64,000 nt of DNA from Aggregatibacter actinomycetemcomitans (GCF_003130205.1 NZ_NRDF01000007.1:53374-117373), one strand, 5' to 3'. Positions 32,073 through 43,694 are shown, numbered from the stretch's first letter. The notes: generated from the letters alone by a model not told the origin. A program made the numbers and translations.

Positions 32073-32112
32073 CCGGTGTTTTTTAATTTGCCCCCACACA
32101 AAAGCGTAAAAC

Positions 32113-32150
32113 CGGAAAAAAACAAAAGCCGCTAATTTCTTAGCGGCTTT
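32113..32150 (-). terminator. Terminator of the tRNA-Phe/tRNA-Asn transcript
   Basis: AAAGCCGCTAA-tttc-TTAGCGGCTTT is a perfect 11-bp stem. On the minus strand it is followed by TTGTTTTTTT, just after tRNA-Asn. Confidence 0.85.
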
Positions 32151-32158
32151 CTCGAATT

Positions 32159-32234
32159 TGGCTCCTCCTGCTGGACTTGAACCAGCGACATATGGATTAA
32201 CAGTCCACCGTTCTACCGACTGAACTAAGGAGGA
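32159..32234 (-). tRNA. tRNA-Asn (GTT)
   Basis: This 76-base tRNA has acceptor stem TCCTCCT / AGGAGGA, D-loop TTCAGTCGGTAGA, anticodon loop CTGTTAA with GTT anticodon, and TTCAAGTC in the T-loop. The 3' CCA is encoded. Confidence 0.97.
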
Positions 32235-32238
32235 ATAG

Positions 32239-32314
32239 TGGTGCCTCGAGGCGGAATCGAACCACCGACACGGGGATTTTCAATCCCCTGCTCTACCGAC
32301 TGAGCTATCGAGGC
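32239..32314 (-). tRNA. tRNA-Phe (GAA)
   Basis: This 76-base tRNA has acceptor stem GCCTCGA / TCGAGGC, anticodon loop TTGAAAA with GAA anticodon, T-loop TTCGATTC and an encoded CCA. It precedes tRNA-Asn by 4 bases on the same transcript. Confidence 0.97.
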
Positions 32315-32332
32315 AACTCGTCAGTGGTGCGT

Positions 32333-32361
32333 ATTAAACGTTTTTTTCTATTTCAAGTCAA
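32333..32361 (-). promoter_or_regulatory. Promoter of tRNA-Phe/tRNA-Asn
   Basis: On the minus strand TTGACT (32361-32356), a 17-base spacer and TTTAAT (32338-32333) form a strong sigma-70 promoter about 19 bases before the tRNA-Phe 5' end. Confidence 0.8.
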
Positions 32362-32519
32362 TATCTATTTTTGAAAATAGTGAAAATTATTAACTTAGTT
32401 GCGCATTTAACAAGCGAAACGTATATAAACGCTACATTTTCAACAAATTTATTGACTTCTCATATAAAATCATGCTCATTTAAAAAGACCTAAGGTGGGC
32501 ATAATAAAATGGCGATCAA

Positions 32520-33599
32520 TTAACGACGCACACGATAACTCTTCTGTGCTTTATCCACTTTAACCAGGTAATTTCTCGCCTGTGCAGACGGATGGTTGGT
32601 AGTTAAAATTCGATATATCTGTTCCGGATAAAGCCGGTTGATTTGCATTATCGCCACATCTTTATCATCATTGAACACACGCAACACCGCACCGGCACCG
32701 CTGTTATAGGCGGAGATCATCGCAAAGCGTTTCGAGGTCGGATTGGTAATGCCGTCCAAATATTTATTTTGCAGCAACCATAAATAAGAGGCGCCAGTAT
32801 CAATATTTTTCTCCGGATCGAACAAGTAAGCCTTGCTTGGCTGACCGCTCATGCCTTTCATTTGGAACACATCACGCCCTGCGGTATGCGGCACTACCTG
32901 CATCAGTCCCATCGCGTTCGCATAACTGATGGCATACGGGTTGAAACTGGATTCCGTTTGCATAATACCGAGAATCAGGCTTTCATCCAGCCCGTAATGA
33001 CGCGCCACTTTACGCACGATCGGCAGGTATTTTTGCGCCCGCACTTCAACGTGGTTGGCAATCATCGGAATCACCACGAACTGTACCTGATGGCCATTCG
33101 CCAAACGGCGGGTTTGCAATTTATTCCGAATTAAATAAGTAGCGAAATTGCCTGCAGTAAATTGATCTATAATTGACTCGCCTTGATTATCAATCACCTG
33201 CCCCACTAAAAACGGGCGGGAACTAATCGGCACATCGCCGGAAGTAAATAAATCAATACCGTTGGCATCGGAACCCATCAACAACGTATGCACAATGGCA
33301 TTATGCAAACGGTTTAAATCCGCTTGCGTTTCAATGGTAATCAACCCTTCGTCGAAACTGACGTGGCTACGGGTGTAGTAACGATCCGTATATTTCACAT
33401 AGTCTTTGCGGCTCGCCACCAATAACTCATTAACCCCCCAAATGCGGTCGATATTATTGGCGAATTGTCCGGTTAAAATATCCAATCCGCGCGTATCTTT
33501 CGCAAAGGCCTCATCATAATCCAATCCCTTTTTATATGACATACCGCCACCACACGCATACAAAAAAGGAATCAAGGCTAAAATCAAATATTTCTTCAT
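32520..33599 (-). CDS. mltC: Membrane-bound lytic murein transglycosylase C
   Basis: MltC cleaves peptidoglycan glycan strands from the outer membrane. The 359-aa protein is a lipoprotein (LYAC, Cys16) with an N-terminal DUF3393 domain and a C-terminal SLT domain. The catalytic Glu lies in [17 protein letters not shown], followed by [13 protein letters not shown] and [12 protein letters not shown]. yggX lies 2 bases upstream; order mutY-yggX-mltC is as in E. coli. Confidence 0.96.
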   Translation of the reverse strand: MKKYLILALIPFLYACGGGMSYKKGLDYDEAFAKDTRGLDILTGQFANNIDRIWGVNELLVASRKDYVKYTDRYYTRSHVSFDEGLITIETQADLNRLHNAIVHTLLMGSDANGIDLFTSGDVPISSRPFLVGQVIDNQGESIIDQFTAGNFATYLIRNKLQTRRLANGHQVQFVVIPMIANHVEVRAQKYLPIVRKVARHYGLDESLILGIMQTESSFNPYAISYANAMGLMQVVPHTAGRDVFQMKGMSGQPSKAYLFDPEKNIDTGASYLWLLQNKYLDGITNPTSKRFAMISAYNSGAGAVLRVFNDDKDVAIMQINRLYPEQIYRILTTNHPSAQARNYLVKVDKAQKSYRVRR

Positions 33600-33601
33600 C
33601 T

Positions 33602-33880
33602 TTATTCTTTCGCTTCCGGCGGTGTATAACCTTCAATATGCACATCTTTGCCTTCAAACAAAAAATTCACCATTTCCTGCTCCAGCAGTTTGCGGTGCTC
33701 CGCATTCATCATATTTAACTTTTTCTCATTCACCAGCATGGTTTGTTTTTTCATCCACTCGCCCCACGCCTGTTTACTAATAGAATCAAAAATGCGTTTG
33801 CCCAATTCGCCCGGATACAATTGAAAATCCAGCCCTTCGGCTTCCTGTTTTAAACGCTCACAAAACACCATTCTTGCCAT
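33602..33880 (-). CDS. yggX: Probable Fe(II)-trafficking protein YggX
   Basis: YggX protects iron-sulfur enzymes from oxidative damage and is proposed to move iron. The 92-aa protein matches the family along its length: [20 protein letters not shown] with the conserved Cys7, then [20 protein letters not shown]. Its start lies inside the 3' end of mutY (23-base overlap), fitting a link between YggX and the Fe-S enzyme MutY. Confidence 0.95.
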   Translation of the reverse strand: MARMVFCERLKQEAEGLDFQLYPGELGKRIFDSISKQAWGEWMKKQTMLVNEKKLNMMNAEHRKLLEQEMVNFLFEGKDVHIEGYTPPEAKE

Positions 33881-34997
33881 AATGATTCCTTACATATTGA
33901 GTTAATAAATTCTTCACGGGCGCTGCCAACCCGATAGGTTCGGGATTTTGCGGATCATACCAATATTTAACCGCACTTAATAGGTCTGATTGATATTCCC
34001 CCGCCGTTTCCGCCACTTTTTGCCGGCAGGAACGATTATCTTCCTCCAATGCTTGCGGCGCGTCCACTTGTGCATAAATAGGATAAATATCCAGATGGAA
34101 ATGGCTGAACGTATGGCGAAATGCCGTCCATTCCTGATATTGCCGAATTCCGTTTGCCGCTAAATATGCCAGCAATTCCTGCTTCTCGGCAAATTGCGGG
34201 AAACAGTACAACCCGCCCCATAAACCGGCATTTTCCCGTTGTTCCAACGCAATTTTGCCGTCTTTTTCCAACAGCAAAAAATAACTTTCCCGCTCCGGCA
34301 AAGCTTTCTTCGGTTTTTTGCCTGGATACGCCTGCCAGTTTTGTTCAGCGTTCGCTTTGCAATCGCTTTGCAGCGGGCAAAGTTCGCATTTCGGCTTGGA
34401 ACGAGTACACACCATGGCGCCGATGTCCATCATCGCCTGATTAAAATCCGCCACCTGTTCCGTCGGCGTCACCTGCGCCGTTAAGTGCCACAAATAATCT
34501 TCCGTTTTCTTCTCACCCGCCCAGCCGCTAACCGCAAAATAACGGGACAACACCCGCTTCACATTGCCGTCCAAAATCGGATAAGGCGCGTTTAAACAGG
34601 AAGACAACACCGCTCCCGCCGTACTGCGCCCCACGCCGGGCAATGCCCAGACTTGTTCAAACTCCGTCGGAAATTCACCGCCGTATTGATCACGCATGAT
34701 CTGCGCCGCTTTATGCAAATTACGCGCCCGCGCGTAATAGCCCAACCCAGTCCACAAATGCAGCACCTCGTCCAAAGGCGCATCGGCAAGTGCGGTCAAA
34801 TTCGGGAACGTTTTTACAAAGCGTTCGAAATAAGGTATCACCGTCGTCACTTGAGTCTGCTGCAACATGACTTCCGACAACCAAACGCCGTATAAAGTTT
34901 TATTTTGTTGCCACGGCAAATTTTTCCGCCCGAATTTGGCGTACCACGTCAGTACGGCGCGGGCAAAAGGTGCGTTGGGAGATGATTGAGCCGGCAT
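33858..34997 (-). CDS. mutY: A/G-specific adenine DNA glycosylase MutY
   Basis: MutY removes adenine mispaired with 8-oxoguanine. The 379-aa protein shows the helix-hairpin-helix [14 protein letters not shown], catalytic Glu in [12 protein letters not shown] and Asp in [10 protein letters not shown]. The 4Fe-4S cluster motif is [17 protein letters not shown], and a NUDIX-like domain follows. I start it at ATG 34997 (MPAQSSPN); the 17 extra codons up to 35048 translate an uptake signal. Confidence 0.95.
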   Translation of the reverse strand: MPAQSSPNAPFARAVLTWYAKFGRKNLPWQQNKTLYGVWLSEVMLQQTQVTTVIPYFERFVKTFPNLTALADAPLDEVLHLWTGLGYYARARNLHKAAQIMRDQYGGEFPTEFEQVWALPGVGRSTAGAVLSSCLNAPYPILDGNVKRVLSRYFAVSGWAGEKKTEDYLWHLTAQVTPTEQVADFNQAMMDIGAMVCTRSKPKCELCPLQSDCKANAEQNWQAYPGKKPKKALPERESYFLLLEKDGKIALEQRENAGLWGGLYCFPQFAEKQELLAYLAANGIRQYQEWTAFRHTFSHFHLDIYPIYAQVDAPQALEEDNRSCRQKVAETAGEYQSDLLSAVKYWYDPQNPEPIGLAAPVKNLLTQYVRNHYGKNGVL

Positions 34998-35044
34998 AAA
35001 TCCTGATAATTCAATAAAAGTGCGGTTATTTTTAAACGTGTTTT

Positions 35045-35152
35045 TCACCCTGAGGGCGACATCAAACCGGCAGAGTTTAACACAAAGCGCAAACCTTCTT
35101 CACTAAAGATCAATAAATGCGTTTTTGTTTCATCGGCTAAATTGCTAATCAT
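35045..35152 (-). CDS. Possible 35-aa small protein upstream of mutY
   Basis: A short frame [20 protein letters not shown] ... ends SPSG-TGA at 35045, 47 bases before the mutY start. AGGCGG stands 7 bases before its ATG. The composition is protein-like, but I recognise no family, and it overlaps the trmB promoter on the other strand. It could be a leader peptide, a small protein or chance. Confidence 0.25.
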   Translation of the reverse strand: MISNLADETKTHLLIFSEEGLRFVLNSAGLMSPSG

Positions 35153-35170
35153 AAGGAAACCGCCTATAAT
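35142..35170 (+). promoter_or_regulatory. Promoter of trmB
   Basis: TTGCTA (35142-35147), a 17-base spacer and a perfect TATAAT (35165-35170) lie 43 bases before trmB. Confidence 0.7.
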
Positions 35171-35212
35171 CAGCCGCTAAAATTTTCCGCACACAACAAT
35201 TTCAAAGAACGC

Positions 35213-35980
35213 ATGTTAGAAACGCAATCACCGGATTCCATACAACCGACCTTTGCCGAGCAAAAACGCAAAACCGTTGAATCCGCCGAATTTACCGCCG
35301 ATGGACGCTACAAACGTAAAGTCCGCAGCTTCGTGTTACGCACCGGACGTTTAAGCGATTACCAAAAAAACGCCATGAACCAAAACTGGGCGGCATTCGG
35401 TTTGGATTACCAGCCGCAGCCGTTTGATTTCCAAGCCATTTACGGCAACAACAGTCCCGTGATTTTAGAAATCGGCTTCGGCATGGGCAGCTCGTTGGTG
35501 GAAATGGCGGTGCAAAATCCCGATAAAAACTATTTGGGCATTGAAGTACACACCCCGGGCGTGGGCGCTTGTATCGCATACGCCGTGGAAAAGGGCGTGA
35601 CCAATTTACGCGTCATTTGTCACGATGCCACCGAAATCCTGCGCGACAGCATTGCCGATCACAGCCTTGGCGGTTTACAACTGTTTTTCCCGGATCCCTG
35701 GCACAAAGCCAGACATCACAAACGCCGTATAGTGCAACCGCACTTTATCGACGGCTTACTGCACAAATTACACGAAGGCGCCTTTATTCACATGGCGACC
35801 GATTGGCAAGACTATGCCGAACACATGCTGGAGGTGCTAAGTCAATATCCGCAACTGCGTAATACCTCCGTCGCCAACGACTATATCCCGCGTCCCGATT
35901 TTCGCCCGCTGACCAAATTTGAACAACGCGGTCACCGCCTCGGGCATGGCGTGTGGGATTTGTATTTCGTCAAATCGTAA
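35213..35980 (+). CDS. trmB: tRNA (guanine-N7-)-methyltransferase
   Basis: TrmB makes m7G46 in tRNA. The 255-aa protein has the SAM-binding [24 protein letters not shown] and the tRNA-binding [15 protein letters not shown] with C-terminal [17 protein letters not shown]. yggL follows after 31 bases. Confidence 0.96.
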   Translation: MLETQSPDSIQPTFAEQKRKTVESAEFTADGRYKRKVRSFVLRTGRLSDYQKNAMNQNWAAFGLDYQPQPFDFQAIYGNNSPVILEIGFGMGSSLVEMAVQNPDKNYLGIEVHTPGVGACIAYAVEKGVTNLRVICHDATEILRDSIADHSLGGLQLFFPDPWHKARHHKRRIVQPHFIDGLLHKLHEGAFIHMATDWQDYAEHMLEVLSQYPQLRNTSVANDYIPRPDFRPLTKFEQRGHRLGHGVWDLYFVKS

Positions 35981-36011
35981 TTTCCCCCAACCTCAACAGA
36001 AGGACATCATC

Positions 36012-36353
36012 ATGGCTATTAAACGTAATCAAAGACAACGCAAAAAAATGCACCTCGCCGAATTCCAAGAATTAGGCTTTTTAGTACAGTGGCAATTCGC
36101 CGAAGGCACCGCCGTAGAACAAATCGACAGCACCGTTGATCGTTTCATCAGCGAAGTTATCCAGCCAAACGGCTTGGCATACGAAGGCAGCGGTTATTTA
36201 CACTGGGAAGGTTTGGTTTGCCTGGAAAAAATCGGCAAATGCGACGCATCTCACCAAGAATTAGTGAAAAACTGGTTAACCCAAAACGGCTTACAACAAG
36301 TGGAAGTGAGCGAGTTGTTTGATATTTGGTGGGATTATCCTGCGAAAGGCTGA
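36012..36353 (+). CDS. yggL: YggL-family protein (DUF469)
   Basis: This 113-aa cytoplasmic protein of the YggL/DUF469 family is of uncertain role; E. coli YggL has been linked to the ribosome. It begins MAIKRNQRQRKKMHLAEFQELGF and is typical along its length. ATG 36012 follows AGAAGGA. The trmB-yggL order matches E. coli. Confidence 0.9.
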   Translation: MAIKRNQRQRKKMHLAEFQELGFLVQWQFAEGTAVEQIDSTVDRFISEVIQPNGLAYEGSGYLHWEGLVCLEKIGKCDASHQELVKNWLTQNGLQQVEVSELFDIWWDYPAKG

Positions 36354-36364
36354 TTTGCTTCATT

Positions 36365-36436
36365 AAAGTGCGGTGATTTTTTCAAGTGTTTTTACTAAAC
36401 AAATTTAAAACACATTAAAAATTCACCGCACTTTTA
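36365..36436 (+). terminator. Long uptake-signal-pair terminator after yggL
   Basis: AAAGTGCGGTGA (36365-36376) pairs with TCACCGCACTTT (36423-36434). The 46-base loop holds a further GTGTTTT / AAAACAC pairing, so an extended imperfect hairpin can form. Confidence 0.6.
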
Positions 36437-36461
36437 TTCACTCCTACGACCAATTTAAACT

Positions 36462-36499
36462 GATAATTATTTGCATTTCTGAAATTAGACTTTTAGAAT
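36462..36499 (+). promoter_or_regulatory. hitA promoter with Fur-like box
   Basis: TTGCAT (36471-36476), a 17-base spacer and TAGAAT (36494-36499) form a good promoter. GATAAT-TATTTG-C-ATTTCT (36462-36480) overlaps the -35 and matches the 19-bp Fur consensus at about 12 positions, including one perfect GATAAT. Iron repression by Fur is expected for this transporter class. Confidence 0.5.
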
Positions 36500-36548
36500 A
36501 AAAATATTCATGCAATTTTAATATGTTGCAGAATAAACCATTGTATAA

Positions 36549-37571
<1,023 letters not shown>

Positions 37572-37589
37572 CATATTCAAAGAACAACA

Positions 37590-37627
37590 AGAAAGGTACG
37601 CTTTCCTTAATGCGTGCCTTTCTTTTC
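37590..37627 (+). terminator. Attenuator between hitA and hitB
   Basis: AGAAAGGTACGC and GCGTGCCTTTCT pair over 12 bp with one G-U, around a 10-base loop, and are followed by TTTCT. It lies between the binding-protein gene and its permease, which would give more HitA than HitBC. Confidence 0.75.
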
Positions 37628-37661
37628 TGCTAAACACACAATATAAAACAAAGGACTTTCC

Positions 37662-39182
37662 TTGAACCGCCGCCTCCCATTCTGGCTCACCATTTTGATC
37701 CTACTTATCAGCCTGCCGTTACTGTTGCCGTTTTTGTATGTTGTCGTACGGGCAATTGAGGTAGGTTGGGATCGTAGTATTGAACTGTTATGGCGTCCCC
37801 GCATGTGGGAATTATTAAGCAATACCCTGCTTCTGATGGTTTGCGTGACTTCCGGTGCCATCACCCTTGGCACTTTTTGTGCATTCTTGCTGGAGCGCTA
37901 TCGTTTTTGGGGAAAATCCTTTTTTCAGGTGTCAATGACATTACCCTTGTGCATCCCTGCCTTTGTCAGTTGTTTTACTTGGATTAGCCTTACTTTCCGC
38001 GTTGAAGGCTTTTGGGGCACTATCGGTATTATGACCTTAAGCTCGTTTCCTCTTGCTTATTTACCTGTCGCTGCCACCTTAAAACGATTGGATCGTTCAC
38101 TGGAAGAAGTCAGTCTATCCCTTGGCAAGAGCTTAAGCTACACCTTTTGGCACGCCATTTTCCCTCAGCTAAAACCGGCTATCGGCAGCAGTTTTTTACT
38201 CATTGCGTTACATATGCTGGTGGAATTCGGTGCGGTATCCATTCTCAATTATCAAACCTTCACTACGGCTATTTTTCAAGAATATGAAATGTCTTTTAAC
38301 AACAGCACGGCGGCATTACTTTCAGCAGTATTGATGGTGATTTGTGCTTTTATTGTCTTTGGTGAAATTTTCTTTCGCGGGCAACAAACCCTTTATAACA
38401 GTGGCAAAGGTGTCATCCGTCCTTATCCTGTAAAAAACTTAAGCAGTGGCAAACAAGCGCTGATTATCGTCTTTTTCATGATGATCTTTATCCTCAGTAT
38501 AGGCATACCTTTTACCATACTGATTTACTGGCTGATAGTGGGGCACTCTATTAAAAGTGCGGTCGATTTCCATGCTTTTTTTGAAGCCTTCAGTAACTCA
38601 TTGGTCATTTCGGCTTTAGGTACAATACTGACCGTCGTCTGCGCTCTGCCTTTGGTGTGGAGTGCCGTGCGCTATCGTAGCCGCCTCACCATCTGGATTG
38701 ATCGCCTGCCTTATTTGTTGCATGCCGTACCGGGCTTGGTTATCGCATTGGCATTAGTATATTTCACTATTAACTACGCCTATTCCTTCTACCAAACCTT
38801 TCTCATGGTGGTCATCGCCTATTTAATGCTCTATTTGCCTATGGCACAAACCACCTTGCGTAGCTCTTTGGAACAAATCTCCGATAAGATGGAAAAAGTG
38901 GGACAAAGTCTCGGCAGAAGTCATTTTTATATTTTCCGTACACTCACCTTTCCCGCAATTTTACCGGGCATCGCCGCAGCCTTTGCATTGGTGTTTCTAA
39001 ATCTGATGAAAGAACTTACTGCCACTTTATTGCTCACCCCAAATGACATCAAAACCCTTTCCATTGCTGTCTGGGAATACACCAGTGATGCCCAATATGC
39101 CGCCGCTACGCCTTATGCCGTAATGCTTGTACTCTTTTCCGGTATTCCGGTGTTTTTGTTGAAGAAATATGCGTTTAAATAG
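37662..39182 (+). CDS. hitB: Ferric-ion ABC transporter permease HitB/FbpB
   Basis: HitB is the inner-membrane channel of the iron transporter. The 506-aa protein is a fused tandem of two permease halves, with about 12 transmembrane segments and two EAA-type loops (SLSLGKSLSYTFWHAIFPQL and VGQSLGRSHFYIFRTLTFP). The start is TTG at 37662 after AAAGGA; no ATG fits the N-terminus. Confidence 0.94.
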   Translation: MNRRLPFWLTILILLISLPLLLPFLYVVVRAIEVGWDRSIELLWRPRMWELLSNTLLLMVCVTSGAITLGTFCAFLLERYRFWGKSFFQVSMTLPLCIPAFVSCFTWISLTFRVEGFWGTIGIMTLSSFPLAYLPVAATLKRLDRSLEEVSLSLGKSLSYTFWHAIFPQLKPAIGSSFLLIALHMLVEFGAVSILNYQTFTTAIFQEYEMSFNNSTAALLSAVLMVICAFIVFGEIFFRGQQTLYNSGKGVIRPYPVKNLSSGKQALIIVFFMMIFILSIGIPFTILIYWLIVGHSIKSAVDFHAFFEAFSNSLVISALGTILTVVCALPLVWSAVRYRSRLTIWIDRLPYLLHAVPGLVIALALVYFTINYAYSFYQTFLMVVIAYLMLYLPMAQTTLRSSLEQISDKMEKVGQSLGRSHFYIFRTLTFPAILPGIAAAFALVFLNLMKELTATLLLTPNDIKTLSIAVWEYTSDAQYAAATPYAVMLVLFSGIPVFLLKKYAFK

Positions 39183-39197
39183 GGACGACTCACACTT

Positions 39198-40256
39198 ATG
39201 CAAATGAACTTACCATTGCTTCAAATCGACCATCTCAATAAATATTTCGGGCAAACCCATGTTTTGCACGATATTTCGTTGCAACTTAACAGTGGGGAAA
39301 TCTTGTTTTTATTAGGTCCCTCCGGCTGTGGCAAAACCACATTATTACGCGCTATTGCCGGCTTTGAACAGCCTGATAACGGCGAAATTCGCCTAAAAGA
39401 GCGGTTGATTTTCGGTGCAAATTGTAATGTGCCGACCCAACAGCGCCATTTAGGTTATGTCGTGCAGGAAGGCGTACTATTTCCTCATTTGAACGTATAT
39501 CGCAATATTGCTTATGGCTTGGGTAGCGGCAAAGGTAACAGCCCGAAAGAACGCGCACGGATTGAACAGGTAATGTTGCTTACCGGCATTGTTGAACTTG
39601 CCGAACGTTTTCCCCACCAGCTTTCCGGTGGGCAACAACAACGCGTAGCGCTCGCTCGGGCCATCGCCCCCAATCCTGAATTAATTTTGCTGGATGAACC
39701 CTTTAGTGCCCTGGATGAACACTTGCGCCAGAAAATTCGTCACGATATGCTGCAAGCCCTGCGCCAAAGCAGCACCTCGGCGATTTTCGTCACCCATGAT
39801 CGCGATGAGGCTCTACGTTATGCCGATAAAATCGCGGTGATCCAAGACGGGCGAATTCTCCAAATCGCTGATCCGCGCACCCTTTACCACGCTCCGCAAC
39901 ACCTCGCTGCCGCTACCTTCATCGGCGATGCCATCACATTACCCGCAACCTTAAATAACGCTTCAAATGCACATTGCCAACTAGGTGATATTCCCATTAT
40001 CGACAAAAGTGACGGACGCGCCACCGGTACACTACTCCTGCGCCCGGAACAATTCAGCCTGCTAAAAACACCGAAAAAACCCACCGCACTTTTTAACGCG
40101 ATTGTTAAACAGATAGAGTTTAGAGGCAAAACAACCATTGCTCAGATTAAGGTAAATGGAGTGGAAGTGAATTTAGAAGAACGTTACAGAGAGGAACTAC
40201 GTGTTGGTGAAGAAGTTGAGATTTATTTATATGGCGAAGGGTTATTTTATGGATAA
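39198..40256 (+). CDS. hitC: Ferric-ion ABC transporter ATPase HitC/FbpC
   Basis: HitC powers Fe3+ import. The 352-aa protein has Walker [12 protein letters not shown], the Q-loop [11 protein letters not shown], signature [14 protein letters not shown], Walker B LILLDEPF and the switch His in [10 protein letters not shown], then a C-terminal TOBE domain. Its 3' end overlaps the end of the convergent dusC by 15 bases. Confidence 0.94.
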   Translation: MQMNLPLLQIDHLNKYFGQTHVLHDISLQLNSGEILFLLGPSGCGKTTLLRAIAGFEQPDNGEIRLKERLIFGANCNVPTQQRHLGYVVQEGVLFPHLNVYRNIAYGLGSGKGNSPKERARIEQVMLLTGIVELAERFPHQLSGGQQQRVALARAIAPNPELILLDEPFSALDEHLRQKIRHDMLQALRQSSTSAIFVTHDRDEALRYADKIAVIQDGRILQIADPRTLYHAPQHLAAATFIGDAITLPATLNNASNAHCQLGDIPIIDKSDGRATGTLLLRPEQFSLLKTPKKPTALFNAIVKQIEFRGKTTIAQIKVNGVEVNLEERYREELRVGEEVEIYLYGEGLFYG

Positions 40257-41246
40257 TCGGCGGATTCCCGACTTACTTGAATCCGGATTGTTATTGAGAT
40301 GCTTTTTATCCACATAATAGGAATCCAAAATCCCTTTTAACTTACACCCATCATCACAGCGCTTCACCATCTCAAACAGATCAGCGGCTTCTGCGTATTC
40401 ATATTTTAAATACTGCAACCATTGCTTAATGCGCGCCACATGGTAAAACCCGCTGTCATGGCAGTTTTCCAGTGCGGCATATTTACGCAGAATCGGCATG
40501 ATTTCAGCCCAACTTAAGGGCGCGGCATGATGTTTCAGCACCCGACTTAAATTCGGTGTGTTTAACGCGCCACGCCCCACCATCAGATCCCCGCAGCCGG
40601 TGACGTCGCGACATTGTTGTCCGTCCGCCCAGCACCAAATTTCGCCATTGGCGATAACGGGAATCTTCAATTTTTGACGGATTTCGCCGATTTTTTGCCA
40701 ATTGATGCGATCGACGCGGTAGCCGTCGGTTTTGGTGCGCCCGTGAATGGCGATTTCTGTGGCGCCGCCTTGTTGCACCGCGTCGGCAATGTCGTAAGCG
40801 AATTCCGTAGAATCCCAACCTAAGCGCACTTTCACGCTAACGGCGTGATGTGGCGGAACCGCCTGGCGAATGGCTTTGGTGGCTTGATAGATGAGTTCGG
40901 GTTGTTTTAATAAAGAAGCGCCGCCATTGCTGCCATTCACGGTTTTCGACGGGCAGCCGCAGTTTAAATCGACACCGTGGGAACCTAATTGAATGGCAAG
41001 TTCGGCATTTTCCGCCAGCCATTGGGGGTGTTGTCCGAGCAGTTGCACGCGTACCGGCGTGCCGCTTGGGGTAAAGCCCCGTTGGTATAATTCGGGGCAA
41101 AGGCGATAAAACACTTTCGGCGGAAGCCGTTGATCCACCACGCGTACGAATTCGGAAATGCACAAATCGTAATCGTTCACTTCCGTTAATAATTGGCGTA
41201 CGAGGGGATCAAGCACACCCTGCATAGGGGCTAAAATGACGCGCAA
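40242..41246 (-). CDS. dusC: tRNA-dihydrouridine(16) synthase DusC
   Basis: DusC reduces U16 in tRNA with FMN and NADPH. The 334-aa protein begins [18 protein letters not shown] and has the catalytic Cys in [32 protein letters not shown], and the FMN phosphate loop [10 protein letters not shown]. The C-terminal tail of about 15 residues ([12 protein letters not shown]) extends over the hitC end. Confidence 0.93.
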   Translation of the reverse strand: MRVILAPMQGVLDPLVRQLLTEVNDYDLCISEFVRVVDQRLPPKVFYRLCPELYQRGFTPSGTPVRVQLLGQHPQWLAENAELAIQLGSHGVDLNCGCPSKTVNGSNGGASLLKQPELIYQATKAIRQAVPPHHAVSVKVRLGWDSTEFAYDIADAVQQGGATEIAIHGRTKTDGYRVDRINWQKIGEIRQKLKIPVIANGEIWCWADGQQCRDVTGCGDLMVGRGALNTPNLSRVLKHHAAPLSWAEIMPILRKYAALENCHDSGFYHVARIKQWLQYLKYEYAEAADLFEMVKRCDDGCKLKGILDSYYVDKKHLNNNPDSSKSGIRRLSIK

Positions 41247-41249
41247 AGG

Positions 41250-42125
41250 TTATTTCCAACCTTTGGCTTTGCAGATCAAATCGTATGCCGCTTGAATTTG
41301 TTGCGCTTTTTCTTTCGCCATTTCCATCATTTCCGGCGGCAACCCTTTTGCCACCAGTTTGTCCGGGTGATGTTCGTTCATTAAACGGCGATACGCCCGT
41401 TTCACCGTATTTTGATCGTCATTGGCGCTCACGCCCAACACTTTGTAAGCGTCGTCTAACGTCGGGCCGGAAGACTGACTATAAGAATTTTGTTGGTAAT
41501 CGTTGTATTGATAACCACTTTGTTGGTAGGAACCTTGCTGATAGCCGCCTTGTTGATAATAACCGCCGCGGCTGAATTGACGCGCCGCCATTTCCATCGC
41601 CAGCATTTGTTCAAACTGAAAACGCGACAAGCCCAGTTCTTCCGCCACCACGAACAACAGTTCTTTTTCATTTTCATGCAAATGATCATCGGCAAATGCC
41701 GCCTGAACCTGCACATGCAGGAACATGCGCAACAAATCGGCGCGCTGTCCGCAGCCGATACGAAATTCGCGAATCACCTGACGAATAGGGAAATCCGCCT
41801 GTTTACCACGATTAAACGCGTCTTGTGCCAAACGGCGACCGGCATCGTCCAGCTGCAATTGATTCATCAAATGATTGGCAAGCTGAATGTCGTTTTCCGT
41901 CACGCGCCCCTTGGCTTTGCTAATATGCCCGAGCACCGCAAAGGTGGTTTGCATGAACAGCAGTTGGCGGGTGGTTTTATTTTTGAAGAAAGAAGAATTT
42001 ACCGTGCCCAGTTCATACAGTTTTTTGTCGGCGAGATGTCCGAGGAAAATCCCTGTTAACATGCCGAAAAAACCGCCCAATCGAAAACCGATCAGGGCAC
42101 CTAAAAATTTTCCGATAAAATTCAT
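41250..42125 (-). CDS. djlA: Membrane-anchored DnaJ-like co-chaperone DjlA
   Basis: DjlA is a type III membrane J-protein that stimulates DnaK. The 291-aa protein has an N-terminal membrane segment with glycine-rich FIGKFLGALIGFRLGG, a TerB-like domain, a low-complexity Gln/Tyr/Ser/Gly linker (about 192-220, repeats of GGYQQG) and a C-terminal J domain with HPDKLVAKGLPPE. Confidence 0.94.
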   Translation of the reverse strand: MNFIGKFLGALIGFRLGGFFGMLTGIFLGHLADKKLYELGTVNSSFFKNKTTRQLLFMQTTFAVLGHISKAKGRVTENDIQLANHLMNQLQLDDAGRRLAQDAFNRGKQADFPIRQVIREFRIGCGQRADLLRMFLHVQVQAAFADDHLHENEKELLFVVAEELGLSRFQFEQMLAMEMAARQFSRGGYYQQGGYQQGSYQQSGYQYNDYQQNSYSQSSGPTLDDAYKVLGVSANDDQNTVKRAYRRLMNEHHPDKLVAKGLPPEMMEMAKEKAQQIQAAYDLICKAKGWK

Positions 42126-42144
42126 TGTTGCTCCGTTGGGTTAA

Positions 42145-42202
42145 AAAGTGCGGTGGATTTTCAGCGTAAATTTAAAAACGCCGCCAAAAACGACCGCACT
42201 TT
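42145..42202 (-). terminator. Uptake-signal-pair terminator after pyrE
   Basis: AAAGTGCGGT (42145-42154) and ACCGCACTTT (42193-42202) are inverted with a 38-base loop; on the minus strand the second arm is followed by TTAA. It separates pyrE from djlA. Confidence 0.55.
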
Positions 42203-42206
42203 CGCG

Positions 42207-42851
42207 TTATTTTATGCCGTATTGTGCGCGGTAGGCACGCATTGCCGGCAAATATTGTTGATATTCCGGTTGGATTTCAATAAACGCCATCAAATCGGCA
42301 AAATCAATAATGGATAACACGTTGCATTGGTAGTCGCGCTCCACTTCCTGAATGGCGGATAACTCGCCGTTGCCGCGTTCCTGACGATTTAACGCAATCA
42401 GCACGGCGCTTAATTGTGCGCCATTTGCCTGAATAATTTGCATGGATTCGCGAATTGCCGTGCCGGCGGTAATCACGTCGTCCACCAACAACACCTTGCC
42501 TTGTAGCGGGCTGCCGATTAAATTGCCGCCTTCGCCGTGATCTTTGGCTTCTTTGCGGTTAAAACACACCGGTTTATTGAGGTTAAAACGGTTAAATAAG
42601 GCAATCGACACCGTGGTGGCGATGGGAATGCCTTTGTATGCCGGACCGAAAATCACATCATATTGCAAACCGCTGGCTTGCAGGGCGGCGGCATAAAATT
42701 CGCCCAAGCGGGCAAGATCCGCGCCTTGATTAAACAACCCGGCGTTAAAGAAATAAGGGCTGACACGTCCGGATTTCAAGGTGAACTCGCCGAATTTTAA
42801 CACCTGACGTGCCAACGCGAATTCAATAAACTGTTGTTTGTAATTTTCCAT
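42207..42851 (-). CDS. pyrE: Orotate phosphoribosyltransferase
   Basis: PyrE makes orotidine-5'-phosphate from orotate and PRPP. The 214-aa protein begins [27 protein letters not shown] and has the PRPP loop [17 protein letters not shown] plus [13 protein letters not shown]. It lies 9 bases downstream of rph, the usual rph-pyrE pair. Confidence 0.96.
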   Translation of the reverse strand: MENYKQQFIEFALARQVLKFGEFTLKSGRVSPYFFNAGLFNQGADLARLGEFYAAALQASGLQYDVIFGPAYKGIPIATTVSIALFNRFNLNKPVCFNRKEAKDHGEGGNLIGSPLQGKVLLVDDVITAGTAIRESMQIIQANGAQLSAVLIALNRQERGNGELSAIQEVERDYQCNVLSIIDFADLMAFIEIQPEYQQYLPAMRAYRAQYGIK

Positions 42852-42860
42852 TTTGCGTCC

Positions 42861-43577
42861 TTATTCCGCCAATGCGGCGCGTTGGGTTTGGAAAATCTTA
42901 TCGCAGCCTTGTTTGGCAAGATCGAGCAAAGTTAAGAGTTCTTCGTGGCTGAAAGGTTCGCCTTCTGCCGTGCCCTGCACTTCAATCATGCGACCGTCTT
43001 CCATCATCACTACGTTCATGTCCGTTTCGGCGGCGGAATCTTCCACATATTCCAAATCGCACACCGCCTCGCCGTCCACAATGCCCACGGAAATGGCGGC
43101 AACCAAACCTTTCAGCGGATTTTTCGCCAATGTGCCGTTTGCCACCAAACCGTTCAGCGCGTCACATAACGCCACGCAAGCGCCGGTAATGGATGCCGTG
43201 CGCGTGCCGCCATCTGCCTGGAGCACATCACAATCCAACGTAATACAACGCTCGCCGAGGGCTTCCAAGTCCACCATAGCGCGTAAAGAACGGGCGATTA
43301 AACGCTGAATTTCCAAGGTGCGCCCGCCTTGTTTGCCTTTCGCCGCTTCACGTTGCATACGGCTGTGGGTGGAACGCGGCAACATGCCGTATTCCGCCGT
43401 CACCCAACCTTGTCCCTGTCCTTTTAGAAAGCGCGGTACGCTCTCTTCCACGGTAGCGGTACACAACACTTTAGTATCGCCAAATTCCACCAACACGGAA
43501 CCTTCCGCGTGTTTGGTGTAATGACGGGTGATATGAATCGGGCGGGGTTGGTTATTGGCACGTTGATTCGGGCGCAT
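42861..43577 (-). CDS. rph: Ribonuclease PH
   Basis: RNase PH trims tRNA 3' ends by phosphorolysis. The 238-aa protein has the usual length and starts [16 protein letters not shown]. Motifs include [34 protein letters not shown] and [10 protein letters not shown]. The gene appears intact, unlike the frameshifted rph of E. coli K-12. The longer frame to 43655 is not supported. Confidence 0.96.
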   Translation of the reverse strand: MRPNQRANNQPRPIHITRHYTKHAEGSVLVEFGDTKVLCTATVEESVPRFLKGQGQGWVTAEYGMLPRSTHSRMQREAAKGKQGGRTLEIQRLIARSLRAMVDLEALGERCITLDCDVLQADGGTRTASITGACVALCDALNGLVANGTLAKNPLKGLVAAISVGIVDGEAVCDLEYVEDSAAETDMNVVMMEDGRMIEVQGTAEGEPFSHEELLTLLDLAKQGCDKIFQTQRAALAE

Positions 43578-43694
43578 GAAAAATTCCTCGTTAAGCAATA
43601 AAAAATCGCGCCATTTTAGCACGCAAACTGACAGAAACGAAATTTGGCAGTACAATAGAGCGCAATTTTACGGGATAAAAATGAAGGAATTATT

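Noticed and set aside
34998..35048. Extension of mutY to an upstream ATG at 35048
   Set aside because: The 17 added codons translate an uptake signal (KNNRTFIE) and have no match to the MutY family, whose N-terminus fits ATG 34997.
37662..39182. HitB split into two genes
   Set aside because: The frame is open over both permease halves, and a fused 500-aa permease is normal for HitB/FbpB.
43578..43655. Extension of rph to 43655
   Set aside because: RNase PH has a conserved start near MRPNQRAN at 43577; the extra 26 residues are outside the family.
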